Shown here one piece after another: positions 1-7,620 of a stretch of DNA of 45,327 nt. The translations under genes and the position numbers were made by a program. Numbering within the stretch: position 1 is the stretch's first letter; every line of letters starts with the position of its first letter. The stretch is from Mycolicibacter kumamotonensis (lineage in GTDB: Bacteria; Actinomycetota; Actinomycetes; Mycobacteriales; Mycobacteriaceae), in NCBI RefSeq assembly GCF_002086285.1, contig NZ_MVHU01000033.1:1-45327 (forward strand), written 5' to 3'. The notes under the pieces are model-generated. The model made no database searches, had not been told where the DNA came from, and saw only the letters and a program-made list of their open reading frames with translations.

Positions 1-114
1 ACCCCACCCCAGGCCCCCCGCGAGCCTGTAGTTACCGTGCTCGCTACTCGCACTTCTTCGCGCCAACTCTCCCCCGCAAGCGGGAGGTACCCCCAGGCTC
101 GCGAAAGATGTCGG

Positions 115-126
115 TGCCGATCGGCA
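115..126. promoter_or_regulatory. 12-bp perfect palindrome before the DUF559/AbiEi-like gene
   Basis: TGCCGATCGGCA is a perfect palindrome ending 10 bases before the ATG at 137. Weaker flanking arms (AGATG at 106-110, CATCT at 128-132) surround it slightly off-centre. AbiEi antitoxins are known to repress their own promoters through inverted repeats, so an autoregulatory operator is possible. GC-rich DNA yields such palindromes by chance fairly often. Confidence 0.3.
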
Positions 127-136
127 GCATCTGGCC

Positions 137-985
137 ATGGCAGAGGTCTTCATCGGGAGCGAGGCGCTGGCGCACAGCCGGCTCACCGAATACGAGCTGC
201 GCCGCTGGCACCGGGCGATCTTCCGCGACGTCTACGTGCCGAAGACACGCCAGCTGACCCTGCGCGACCGGATCGAGGGGGCGTGGCTGCGCTCTGGACG
301 GCACGGCGTGATCGCGGGTGTCGCGGCTTCCGCGCTGCACGGCGCCCGGTGGATCGACACCGATACCCCGATCGAGCTGGTCTGGTCGAATACCCGGCCG
401 CCGCCCGGCCTGATCGCCCGCGACGAAACCCTGGCCGATGACGAACACACCACAGTCGCCGGCATACCGGTCACCACGCCGGCCCGCACCGCTTACGACC
501 TGGGCCGCCACCTGCCCCGGGGCCATGCGGTGGCTCGGCTCGACGCGCTCGCGAGGGCCACCCCGTTCAGCGCCGAGGACGTGCTGTTGACCGCCAAGCA
601 CCACAACGGCGCCCGCGGTTCACGACGGCTGCGCGCGGTGCTACCGCTCATCGACCCCGGCGCCGCCTCACCCCAGGAGTCCTGGCTGCGGCTACGACTT
701 ATCGACGCCGGCCTGCCCACCCCGGCCACCCAGATCCCGGTGTGCGACCGCAGCTACTGGCCGTTCGCCTGGCTGGATATGGGATGGGAGGACTACAAGG
801 TATCCGCGGAATACGACGGCGATCAGCATCAAAAGGATCGTCAGCAGTACGTCAAAGACCACAAGCGACAGCGCAGGCTGGAACGCCTCGGCTGGATCAA
901 CATCCGGGTGATCAACGAGGACAATCCCCGCGAGACCATCCGCCGCGTCACCGAGGCCTTGCGAACCCGCGGCTGGAGACGCTAG
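137..985 (+). CDS. DUF559 / AbiEi-like domain protein, 282 aa
   Basis: The N-terminal part (about 1-90), with the motif RLTEYELRRWHR followed by a segment ending in RDVYVP, resembles the winged-helix and linker of AbiEi-like mycobacterial proteins. The C-terminal third (about 185-282), with EYDGDQHQ and a basic stretch before the closing LGWINIRV strand, resembles DUF559, a very-short-patch-repair-like nuclease fold. The family occurs in many copies in mycobacteria, usually as orphan genes with no proven function. No AbiEii-type nucleotidyltransferase toxin lies next to it here, so a working toxin-antitoxin pair is not supported. Its stop codon shares the CTAG at 982-985 with the convergent reductase gene, leaving no terminator space. 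The ATG at 137 fits where the conserved N-terminus begins. Confidence 0.75.
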   Translation: MAEVFIGSEALAHSRLTEYELRRWHRAIFRDVYVPKTRQLTLRDRIEGAWLRSGRHGVIAGVAASALHGARWIDTDTPIELVWSNTRPPPGLIARDETLADDEHTTVAGIPVTTPARTAYDLGRHLPRGHAVARLDALARATPFSAEDVLLTAKHHNGARGSRRLRAVLPLIDPGAASPQESWLRLRLIDAGLPTPATQIPVCDRSYWPFAWLDMGWEDYKVSAEYDGDQHQKDRQQYVKDHKRQRRLERLGWINIRVINEDNPRETIRRVTEALRTRGWRR

Positions 986-2151
986 ACCGGCTGCAGCACA
1001 TCGGCGATCGGCGCCCCCACCGCGATCTTGCCGCGTGCCGTGCGGACCTTCTCCGGGATACCCGCGCCCACCACGCCCACGAGCACACCATCGCGCTCGT
1101 AGTAGGCGAGGAACCTACGCCCGTCGTCCTCGGCCAGGTGCACGGTGTCGAGCACCCGCGGGTGACCGAGGCACTGGATCTTGATCTCGTACTGGTCGCT
1201 CCAGAAGTACGGCACACCCGCCGCCACCGGACCCAGGCCCAGCATCGCCGCCACCAGGATCTTCGCCTGCTCGGCGACGTTGCTCCAATGCTCCACCCGC
1301 GCTTGGGAACCCGCCTCGTCACGCCACGACGCCACGTCGCCGAGGGCCCAGACGTCCGGGGCGCTGGTACGCCCGGCTCCGTCGCAGACGATCCCGTCGT
1401 CCACCGCGATGTCGCTGCCGGCCAACCAGTCGCAGGCGGGCCGCGACCCGATGCCCACGACCACCAGATCGGCCGGGACCACCGCACCGTCCGACAAGCT
1501 CACCGACTCGACACCGTCTGCCCCGGAGACCGAAACCACCCTCGCGCCGGTGCGCACGTCGACGCCCTCGGCCTGGTGCAGCCGGGCGATCAGCGCCCCG
1601 ACCTGCTCACCCAGCACCGAGGCCAGCGGCGTGGGCTGCGGCTCCACCAGCACCACGTCCACCCCCGAGCTGCGCAGGCTGGCCGAGACCTCACACCCGA
1701 TGAAACCGGCACCGATCACCACCGCGCGGCGCGCGCCGGCCGCCCGCTCCCGCAGCGCCACACAGTCGTCCAACGACCGCAGCACGTGGATGCCGTCCAG
1801 GTCGCCGAACGCCGGGATCCGGTTGGGCACCAGGCCGGTGGCGATCACCAGCTGGTCGTAGCCGAGCACCTTCCCGTCGGCCAGCGTCACGGTGTGGGCC
1901 GCCGCGTCAAAGCCGAGGGCGGCGACGCCGAGCCGCAACCCGACGTGGTGCTGTTCGTAGAAACTCGCCGGCTTGAGGGCCACATCGTCGACCTCGCCGC
2001 GCAACATCTGTTTGGACAGCGGCGGGCGGTCATACGGCAGATGGGCCTCGGCCCCGACGACGGTGATCGGGTCGTCAAACCCGTTGCGGCGCAGTTGTTC
2101 GACGACGCGGACCGCGGCCAATCCGGCCCCGACGATGACCACCCCGCTCAT
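982..2151 (-). CDS. Rubredoxin reductase, FAD/NAD(P)H-dependent, 389 aa
   Basis: This pyridine-nucleotide-disulfide oxidoreductase-type flavoprotein opens with the Rossmann motif VIVGAGLAAVR. A PYDRPPLSK segment, typical of ferredoxin and rubredoxin reductases, lies near residue 45. A second dinucleotide-binding motif, VVIGAGFIGCEVS, lies around residue 145, and ALGDVASW marks the FAD-binding end. In the alkane pathway it would move electrons from NAD(P)H to rubredoxin, which reduces AlkB. The ATG at 2151 is chosen because the Rossmann fold starts at once and because it overlaps the stop of the preceding rubredoxin by four bases (ATGA), the sign of translational coupling. A longer reading would begin inside the rubredoxin gene. 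Strong family call; the specific partner is inferred from the operon. Confidence 0.9.
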   Translation of the reverse strand: MSGVVIVGAGLAAVRVVEQLRRNGFDDPITVVGAEAHLPYDRPPLSKQMLRGEVDDVALKPASFYEQHHVGLRLGVAALGFDAAAHTVTLADGKVLGYDQLVIATGLVPNRIPAFGDLDGIHVLRSLDDCVALRERAAGARRAVVIGAGFIGCEVSASLRSSGVDVVLVEPQPTPLASVLGEQVGALIARLHQAEGVDVRTGARVVSVSGADGVESVSLSDGAVVPADLVVVGIGSRPACDWLAGSDIAVDDGIVCDGAGRTSAPDVWALGDVASWRDEAGSQARVEHWSNVAEQAKILVAAMLGLGPVAAGVPYFWSDQYEIKIQCLGHPRVLDTVHLAEDDGRRFLAYYERDGVLVGVVGAGIPEKVRTARGKIAVGAPIADVLQPV

Positions 2152-2330
2152 GGCCGGGCCACCTCCACCATCTCGAAGTCGGCCTTCGCCGCGCCGCAGT
2201 CCGGGCAGCTCCAGTCCTCGGGGATGTCGGCCCAGCGGGTGCCGGGTGGGATGCCGTCCTCCGGCCAGCCCAGCGCCTCGTCGTACTCGAAGCCGCACTG
2301 CAGGCAGCGGAACAGAGCGTAGTCGTTCAT
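2148..2330 (-). CDS. rubB: Rubredoxin, 60 aa (AlkG2-like)
   Basis: A complete small iron protein with two Cys pairs, CLQCGFEYDEA near residue 9 and CPDCGAAKADFEMVEV near residue 42, that would hold one Fe(III/II) in a Cys4 site. It carries electrons from the reductase encoded immediately downstream to AlkB. There is no inserted residue after the second CxxCG, the pattern I associate with AlkG2-type rubredoxins, which can support AlkB in known systems. It starts at 2330 with an ATGA overlap with the upstream rubredoxin and ends in an ATGA overlap with the reductase. The longer in-frame reading upstream of 2330 is the other rubredoxin gene in a different frame. Confidence 0.9.
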   Translation of the reverse strand: MNDYALFRCLQCGFEYDEALGWPEDGIPPGTRWADIPEDWSCPDCGAAKADFEMVEVARP

Positions 2331-2500
2331 GAGTTCACTCCCATCGCTTCGAAATCCAGCTTCTCGCGGACCGCACAGTCCGGGCAGCACCAGTCGTCGG
2401 GGATCTGTGTCCAGGCAGTCCCGGCGGGGTAGCCCTCGCGCGGTGCGCCGAGTACCTCGTCGTAGACGTAGCCGCAGCCCGGGCACTTGAAGGTGGCCAT
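2327..2500 (-). CDS. rubA: Rubredoxin, 57 aa (AlkG1-like)
   Basis: A 57-residue rubredoxin that is easy to miss for its length. The first metal motif is KCPGCGYVYDE (Cys6, Cys9) and the second is CPDCAVREKLDFE (Cys39, Cys42). Relative to its neighbour it carries one extra residue after the second Cys pair (VREK in place of AAK) and has Ala where Gly normally follows the last Cys. This resembles the AlkG1 group, which in tested organisms often does not serve AlkB, so its role may differ from that of rubB. It begins one base inside the alkB stop (TGATG at 2498-2502) and ends in ATGA with rubB. The type assignment is inference from a short insertion. Confidence 0.88.
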   Translation of the reverse strand: MATFKCPGCGYVYDEVLGAPREGYPAGTAWTQIPDDWCCPDCAVREKLDFEAMGVNS

Positions 2501-3735
2501 CAGACGGCTGCACCGTAGCGAGTCAGCACCTTGCTGCGCACCCGTGGGTGAATGTTGGCCCGGGTGATGTCACCGTTGTAGTGCTCGAGCACCCGGTGGT
2601 CCATCAGCTTGCGCCACACCATCGGGAAGTACGTCACCCCGATGAGCGCCCCGTATCCGGCCGGAAGGTTCGGCGAGTCGGAGAAGCTGCGCAGCGTCTG
2701 GTAGCGCCGGGTCGGGTTGGCGTGGTGGTCGCTGTGCCGCTGCAGGTGGTACAGGAACAGGTTGGTCACCATGTGGTCGGAGTTCCAGCTGTGCTGCGGG
2801 GTGCAGCGCTCGTAGCGGCCTTGCGAACCCTCACCGCCCTGCTTCTGGCGCACCAGCCCGTAGTGCTCCAGGTAGTTCACCGCCTCCAGCAGCGACGAGC
2901 CGTAGACGGCGTTGATCAGCACGTAGGGGATCAGTGCGGCACCGAAGACCGCGATCATCACGCCCCAGAACAGCACCGACATCGCCAGCGCGTTGATCAC
3001 GTCGTTGCCCGGCCAGGTCCGCGGGTCCCAGGGGTTCTTGCCGGTGCGGCGGACCCGCGCTGCCTCCAGCCCCCACGCCGAGCGGATGCCGCCGAAGGTG
3101 CTGCGCGGCAGGAACTCCCAGAACGTCTCACCGAAGCGGGCCGACGCCGGGTCCTCGGGGGTGGCCACCCGGACGTGGTGGCCGCGGTTGTGCTCGACGT
3201 AGAAGTGGCCGTAGCAGACCTGGGCCAGGGTGATCTTGGCCAGCCAGCGCTCCAGCGACTCCCGCTTGTGGCCCAGCTCGTGGGCGGTGTTGATGCCGAC
3301 CCCGGCCACGATCGCGGTGGTGAGCGCGACCCCGATCTTGCCCAGCCAGCCCAGCGACCCCTCGAAGCCGAGCCAGCCCAGGTCCGAGGCGGTGAACAGG
3401 TAGGCGCCGAAGATGGCGCTGGCGTACTGGAACGGGATGTAGGCGTAGGTGGCGTACCGGTAGTACTTGTCGTTCTCCAGCGCCGCCATCACCTCATCCG
3501 GCGGGTTCTGGCCGTCGGCCCCGATCATGAGGTCCAGCGTCGGCAGGATCACGTAGAGCAGGATCGGCCCGATGTAGAGCGGCAGTTGCGCCGCGGTGTG
3601 CAGGCCGGCCTGGTTCAGCGCCCAGACCAGCGGCAGCATGAGGAACAGCATGGTGGGCACGATCAGGCCCAGCAGCCACAGGTGACGTTTCTTGTCCTGC
3701 CAGATCGCCGGCTCGCTGGCCATTCGGGTGCTCAT
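2500..3735 (-). CDS. alkB: Alkane 1-monooxygenase AlkB, 411 aa
   Basis: An integral-membrane, non-haem di-iron hydroxylase that converts n-alkanes to 1-alkanols. All the signature histidine boxes are present: HELGHKR at 152-158, EHNRGHH at 181-187 and LQRHSDHH at 331-338, plus NYLEHYG around His291. Hydrophobic segments at about 19-40, 50-72, 97-117, 130-150 and 250-275 fit the usual six-helix layout. Length and motif spacing are normal, so the enzyme looks intact. The ATG at 3735 follows a GAAAGG-like ribosome site; a second ATG four codons in is possible. Two rubredoxins and a reductase follow with overlapping stops and starts, making a self-contained electron-transfer operon. A PucR-type regulator lies 98 bases upstream on the same strand. 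Confidence 0.96.
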   Translation of the reverse strand: MSTRMASEPAIWQDKKRHLWLLGLIVPTMLFLMLPLVWALNQAGLHTAAQLPLYIGPILLYVILPTLDLMIGADGQNPPDEVMAALENDKYYRYATYAYIPFQYASAIFGAYLFTASDLGWLGFEGSLGWLGKIGVALTTAIVAGVGINTAHELGHKRESLERWLAKITLAQVCYGHFYVEHNRGHHVRVATPEDPASARFGETFWEFLPRSTFGGIRSAWGLEAARVRRTGKNPWDPRTWPGNDVINALAMSVLFWGVMIAVFGAALIPYVLINAVYGSSLLEAVNYLEHYGLVRQKQGGEGSQGRYERCTPQHSWNSDHMVTNLFLYHLQRHSDHHANPTRRYQTLRSFSDSPNLPAGYGALIGVTYFPMVWRKLMDHRVLEHYNGDITRANIHPRVRSKVLTRYGAAV

Positions 3736-3833
3736 TGCATTCAGCCTTTCGTCGAGGTCACACCGCTAGTGATGACGACGTTAGGTAGCAGCGCCCGGTG
3801 GTTGCTCGTCCCGCAAGGCTGTAATTCCGTCGG

Positions 3834-5120
3834 CTATTCGTCTCCGGAGGACAACGGTGACAACACCGCCGCGCCGTACCACTGGCACAGCAGCAGCGCG
3901 ATCTCGACGTCCAGGCGATCTTCGGCGATCGGGCGGCCGCGCCGCTCGATCGCCCGCTGCACCCGGTACTTCATGGTGTTGACGTGCAGATGCAGCTGCT
4001 CGCCGGCCGCCTTGAAGCTGGAACCGGTCCGCAGGAACACCCGCAGCGTGTCACGGAGGCGCTCGTCGGCCTCGGTCGCGCGGGCTAGCGGGCCGAGCAC
4101 CTCACCGACCCAGGCCCGGGCGGCGGCCACGTCGCCGCCGCCGAGCAGTGCCGCGGCCGACAGTCCCGGATCCGCTGCCGCGCTGACCCGGGCGGTGGCG
4201 GAGGCGACCGACAGCGTGTGTACCGCCAGCGCCTGCTGGTGCGACCGGCGGAAGCCCTCAACTCCGGGCAGCGGATTGCCGATCGCCACCCAGGGCTCGC
4301 CGGAGGCGCTCTGCGCGCAGGCGCGGATCTGCGTCACCGCCTCGGCTCCGGCGGTGGACGCCAAAGGGATCCAGGCCCATCCGGTGGTGCTGTCGGCCGG
4401 GACGAACAGCGGCGCCCCTTGGACCACTAGCGACTCGGCGAGCTTCTTGATGAATCCTTCGGCGGCCGCGAGTCTGTCGCCGCCCGACTCGGGATACCAC
4501 ACGACCAGCGCCACGTGGGTCCGCCGCAGCGGGTAGCGGATCGCGGTCGTCATCGCATCGACGTCCAAGTCGTCCCCGGACAGGATCTCGCGGACCCGCA
4601 ACGCGCGCACCGCGTTTCGGCTCTCCAACCACCGCTCGCGTTCGGCCTGGTAGACGGAGGACACCTGTTGGGACATCTCGTCGATGTAACCGAACATCAG
4701 CGTCGACATCTCCGAGAGCACATCCAGTCGCAGGTCGGGATCCAAGTCGGCGGAACGGATCTCCTGCAGCACCAGCTGGAGTGCCACCGAGTGGCCGAGC
4801 CGGTAAGCGCGCACCAGCGCATTCACCGGGATCCCGCGTTGTGCCAGGCGGCGGGCGTGCTCCAGGGCGACGACCGGCGCGGCGATATCGGCGACCGGGA
4901 TGTTGTGGCGGATCGCCGAGAAGTATGCATCGACATTGGCCGCCACGGTTTCGTGCAACAGCTGCAGCAGCGACGAGTCCCCGGTCAGGTCCGGCGACTC
5001 CTTGGCGACCAGATTCTCGATCACCTGGGTGGTTTCGTCGAGGTGATCGAAGAGCCGCTGCGAGATTTCGATCGCGGCCGCGGCGATTGCGGTGTCGTCG
5101 GTCGCGCCCGGGTCGGCCAT
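3834..5120 (-). CDS. PucR/CdaR-type transcriptional regulator, 428 aa
   Basis: The C-terminal 60 residues carry the PucR-family helix-turn-helix: a TLRVFLRTGSSFKAAGEQL stretch, then HVNTMKYRVQR and a closing DVEIALLLCQWYG helix. The N-terminal half is helical with no enzyme motif and may sense a ligand; the middle resembles the degenerate GGDEF-like part of CdaR proteins. Its position 98 bases before alkB on the same strand suggests it controls the alkane operon, although actinobacterial alkB operons more often carry a TetR-type regulator. The start at 5120 has a poor ribosome-binding site. Only 20 bases separate it from a CTAG now occupied by an insertion sequence, so its original promoter or upstream read-through has been cut off. 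Family call strong; target inferred. Confidence 0.85.
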   Translation of the reverse strand: MADPGATDDTAIAAAAIEISQRLFDHLDETTQVIENLVAKESPDLTGDSSLLQLLHETVAANVDAYFSAIRHNIPVADIAAPVVALEHARRLAQRGIPVNALVRAYRLGHSVALQLVLQEIRSADLDPDLRLDVLSEMSTLMFGYIDEMSQQVSSVYQAERERWLESRNAVRALRVREILSGDDLDVDAMTTAIRYPLRRTHVALVVWYPESGGDRLAAAEGFIKKLAESLVVQGAPLFVPADSTTGWAWIPLASTAGAEAVTQIRACAQSASGEPWVAIGNPLPGVEGFRRSHQQALAVHTLSVASATARVSAAADPGLSAAALLGGGDVAAARAWVGEVLGPLARATEADERLRDTLRVFLRTGSSFKAAGEQLHLHVNTMKYRVQRAIERRGRPIAEDRLDVEIALLLCQWYGAAVLSPLSSGDE

Positions 5121-5140
5121 AGCCCGACGGTAGTCCGCGA

Positions 5141-5159
5141 CTAGGAGTCTGCTGAATTA
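5141..5159. repeat. Left end of the insertion sequence with CTAG target copy
   Basis: CTAG (5141-5144) is followed by the inverted repeat GAGTCTGCTGAATTA (5145-5159). The arm is the exact reverse complement of the right end at 6898-6912, and the CTAG recurs at 6913-6916. Because CTAG is its own reverse complement, it can be read either as a 4-base target duplication or as part of a 19-bp repeat. Confidence 0.9.
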
Positions 5160-6912
5160 ATCCCGCGTGGCGGGGTGGTTGTGGTGGGGTTTTCGCTGAT
5201 GATTGTTGGGTGCAGGGTCGCTCTGATGATCAGCGTGAGTTGTTGGATGCGGAGTCGGTCGCCGGACATCTGTTGAAGGCGGACAGCATGTTTGCGTTCC
5301 TGGCAGCCCATCGCGGTGAGTTATTTCCCGAGGAGATGTTCGCCGATCTGTTTCCGTCGCGCCGGGGCCGGCCGAGTGTGCCGGCCGAGGTGATGGCCTC
5401 GGTAATCACTTTGCAGGCTCTGCACGGGATGTCGGATAACGAGACCGTCGATGCGGTGGCTTTCGACCTGCGATGGAAAGCCGCGTGCGGTCTGGCGGTG
5501 ACAGCGCCGGCATTTCATTCCACGACGTTGACGTACTGGCGGCGCCGGTTGGCGGCCTCGGATCGACCGGACCGGATCTTCGAGGCGGTCAAGGCCGTCG
5601 TGGCCCAAACCGGGGTGCTGGCAGGCAAGACCCGGCGGGCTCTGGATTCCACAGTCCTCGACGATGCGGTGGCCACCCAGGACACCGTGACCCAGCTGAT
5701 CGGCGCGATCCGCCGGGTGGCCCGCGATGTCCCCGGCGCCGGCGAGGTCATCGCCGCGCACTGCCGCGCTCATGATTACACCGACCCGGGCAAACCAGCG
5801 ATCGCCTGGGACGACAGTGCCGCCCGGGACCGGCTCGTCGATGCCCTGGTCGGCGACGCTCACCGGGTACTGGGGTATCTGCCCGAGCAGGAGCTAGCGC
5901 CACGCGCGGCCGAGGCAGTGGCGTTGTTGGCGCTGATCGCCGGCCAGGACGTCGAGCCGGTCGAGGGCTCCGATGGCACCGACGGGCAATGGCGCATCGC
6001 GCAGAAAGTCGCTGGGGATCGCGTGATCTCCACCGTCGACCCTGAGGCGCGGCACGCGCACAAGACGGTGCATCGGCGCCAGGACGGGTTCAAAGCCCAC
6101 ATCGCCATCGAACCTGACACCGGAATCATCACCGATTGCGAGTTGACCAAGGCCAGCGGCTCCGACAATCACGAGGCCGTCGTCGGACTCAGACTGCTCG
6201 CCGACGAAAACACCCCGGTGCGGGTACTGGCTGATTCGGCGTATGGCACCGGGGCGGCTCGGGCCGCACTGGCTGACGCCGGCCACGTCGTGGTGATCAA
6301 ACCACTGCCGCTGCGCGCGCCGGTGCCCGCCGGATTCACCAGCGACGATTTCGTCATCGACTTTGACGCCCGTATCGTGACGTGCCCGGCGGGCCACCAA
6401 ACGCCAATCGGCCCCAGCGGCGGAGCCGCGTTCGAAAGACACTGCCGCTCATGCCCGTTGATGTCCCAGTGCACCACTGCGGTTCGCGGACGAAAACTCA
6501 CCATCCACATTCATGAGCAGTTACTGCGCGCTGCGCGCGCCGCAGCCCGCCATCCCGACTGGCAAGCCGAATATCGACGCCACCGCCCCATGGTGGAACG
6601 CTCCATCGCCTGGCTCACTCGAGGCAACCGAAAAGTGCGTTACCGCGGCATAGCCAAGAACGATCGCTGGCTGCACCACCGCGCCGGCGCATTGAACCTG
6701 CGCCGCCTGATCACCATGGGCCTGACCCACACCGGCACCGCCTGGACCATCGCCTGACCCAGCGCCCGGGCATTGCCTTCAAACCAACCCCGTGCCACGA
6801 TCGCCACGGCGGGGTGACCTCTTCTGTCGACCTCAGGGTCTGACTTCAAACCAGCGCCAACGAGAGCGCCGCGAGGCACCCCGCCCCCGAAGACCACTAA
6901 TTCAGCAGACTC
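5145..6912 (+). mobile_element. IS1182-family insertion sequence, about 1.77 kb
   Basis: A single transposase gene lies between perfect 15-bp terminal inverted repeats (5145-5159 and 6898-6912) flanked by CTAG on both sides. Size, one-gene organisation and transposase type fit IS1182. All parts appear intact, so recent insertion or continuing activity is plausible. The element sits between gatD (stop codon TAG inside the right CTAG) and the PucR-type gene starting at 5120. The 140 bases after the transposase (6758-6897) hold no gene; a CTTCAAACCA-like motif occurs twice there. Confidence 0.92.
5210..6757 (+). CDS. IS1182-family DDE transposase, 515 aa
   Basis: The N-terminal segment (about 12-100), with FLAAHRGELFPEEMFADLF and GRPSVPAEVM, is the DUF772-type DNA-binding region of IS1182/IS5-like transposases. 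Catalytic candidates are the Asp in RALDSTVLDDAV near residue 145, the Asp in VLADSAYGTG near 343, and the Glu in RPMVERSIAWL near 462, forming the DDE triad. A CRSCPLMSQC cluster near 412-421 is the usual Cys-rich insert. The reading frame is unbroken. The start is taken as GTG at 5210, the first start after the terminal repeat; no strong ribosome site is visible, which is common for transposases. It faces away from the PucR gene, so any transcription of that gene by the element would have to come from an antisense promoter. Confidence 0.93.
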   Translation: MQGRSDDQRELLDAESVAGHLLKADSMFAFLAAHRGELFPEEMFADLFPSRRGRPSVPAEVMASVITLQALHGMSDNETVDAVAFDLRWKAACGLAVTAPAFHSTTLTYWRRRLAASDRPDRIFEAVKAVVAQTGVLAGKTRRALDSTVLDDAVATQDTVTQLIGAIRRVARDVPGAGEVIAAHCRAHDYTDPGKPAIAWDDSAARDRLVDALVGDAHRVLGYLPEQELAPRAAEAVALLALIAGQDVEPVEGSDGTDGQWRIAQKVAGDRVISTVDPEARHAHKTVHRRQDGFKAHIAIEPDTGIITDCELTKASGSDNHEAVVGLRLLADENTPVRVLADSAYGTGAARAALADAGHVVVIKPLPLRAPVPAGFTSDDFVIDFDARIVTCPAGHQTPIGPSGGAAFERHCRSCPLMSQCTTAVRGRKLTIHIHEQLLRAARAAARHPDWQAEYRRHRPMVERSIAWLTRGNRKVRYRGIAKNDRWLHHRAGALNLRRLITMGLTHTGTAWTIA

Positions 6913-6916
6913 CTAG
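6898..6916. repeat. Right end of the insertion sequence with CTAG target copy
   Basis: The inverted repeat TAATTCAGCAGACTC (6898-6912) is followed by CTAG (6913-6916), the mirror of the left end. The CTA at 6913-6915 read on the minus strand is the TAG stop of gatD, so the insertion preserved that codon exactly. Confidence 0.9.
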
Positions 6917-7620
6917 ACGCGCCGCGGCGCGACCAGCCGCTCGCGGCGCAGCGTCTCGACTTCGGGCAGTTCCAGCGGCGCCAGGGTGCCGACCACGTTC
7001 GACAACAGCAGATCGGCCAGTTCGGGGTTGCGAGCCAGGCACGGCCCGTGCAGATAGGTGGCGACGACGCTGCCCTGCACCACGCCGTCGTGCCCGTCGC
7101 CGGCCCGGTTTCCGGCGCCCTTGGTCACCGCCGATAGCGGTGTCGCCGACGGGCCCAACACGGTTCCGCCGCGGTGGTTCTCGAATCCGGTCAGCGGCTG
7201 CGTCAGCCCCGCCAGCAGCGGGGTGCCGACCACCTCGCCGATGGTGCGCGTCTCCTGCGGTGAGGTGGTGACGTCGAGCAGTCCGACCCCGTCGACGCGT
7301 TCTCCGGCCGAAGTCTCATACCAGTGTCCGAGCACCTGGATAGCTGCGCAGATCGCCAGGACCGGCGCCCCGCGTTCGGCCGCGCGCTGCAGTCCCGGAT
7401 ACCGGATCAGGTGCCGGGTGGCCAGTCGTTGCGCGTAGTCCTCGGCGCCGCCCAGGGTGTAGAGGTCGAGTGATTCCGGTACCGGGTCGGCGAGCGTGAT
7501 CTCGACGATCTCGGCGGGGATGTCGCGCAGCAGCAGTCGCTGTCGCAGCACCACCGCGTTGCCGCTGTCGCCGTAGGTGCCCATCACGTCGGGCAGCACC
7601 AGCCCGATCCGCACCGTCAT
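6913..7620 (-). CDS. gatD: Lipid II isoglutaminyl synthase, glutamine amidotransferase subunit GatD, 235 aa
   Basis: A class-I glutamine amidotransferase of the CobB/CobQ type. The nucleophile lies in PVLAICAAIQVLG (Cys near 94) and the partner His in ATYLHGPCLARNPELAD (near residue 190). The N-terminal IGLVLPDVMGTYGDSGN is typical of GatD. GatD frees ammonia from glutamine and hands it to MurT, which amidates the alpha-carboxyl of D-Glu in lipid II to D-isoglutamine, a modification needed for peptidoglycan cross-linking. The ATG at 7620 overlaps the murT stop by four bases, matching the obligate MurT-GatD pair. The stop codon lies in the CTAG target copy of the adjacent insertion sequence. 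Confidence 0.93.
   Translation of the reverse strand: MTVRIGLVLPDVMGTYGDSGNAVVLRQRLLLRDIPAEIVEITLADPVPESLDLYTLGGAEDYAQRLATRHLIRYPGLQRAAERGAPVLAICAAIQVLGHWYETSAGERVDGVGLLDVTTSPQETRTIGEVVGTPLLAGLTQPLTGFENHRGGTVLGPSATPLSAVTKGAGNRAGDGHDGVVQGSVVATYLHGPCLARNPELADLLLSNVVGTLAPLELPEVETLRRERLVAPRRV

Noticed and set aside
69..87. CCCGC-AA-GCGGG hairpin at the window start
   Set aside because: It is short, with a bulge beyond five pairs; no gene end is visible beside it, so no role can be supported.
137..985. A complete AbiE toxin-antitoxin pair
   Set aside because: Only the AbiEi/DUF559-like protein is present; the neighbour is a reductase on the other strand, and no nucleotidyltransferase toxin is visible.
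982..985. CTAG shared by two convergent stop codons as a second insertion target scar
   Set aside because: Shared stops are common in compact genomes, and there are no terminal repeats near it.
742..2322. 526-codon plus-strand open frame opposite the reductase
   Set aside because: It is antisense to the rubredoxin reductase and rubB, has Arg/His/Gln-rich low-similarity content typical of GC-rich shadow frames, and overlaps the end of the DUF559 gene.
2548..4536. 662-codon plus-strand open frame opposite alkB and the PucR gene
   Set aside because: It spans two genuine minus-strand genes and their gap; content is a reverse-frame artefact of high GC.
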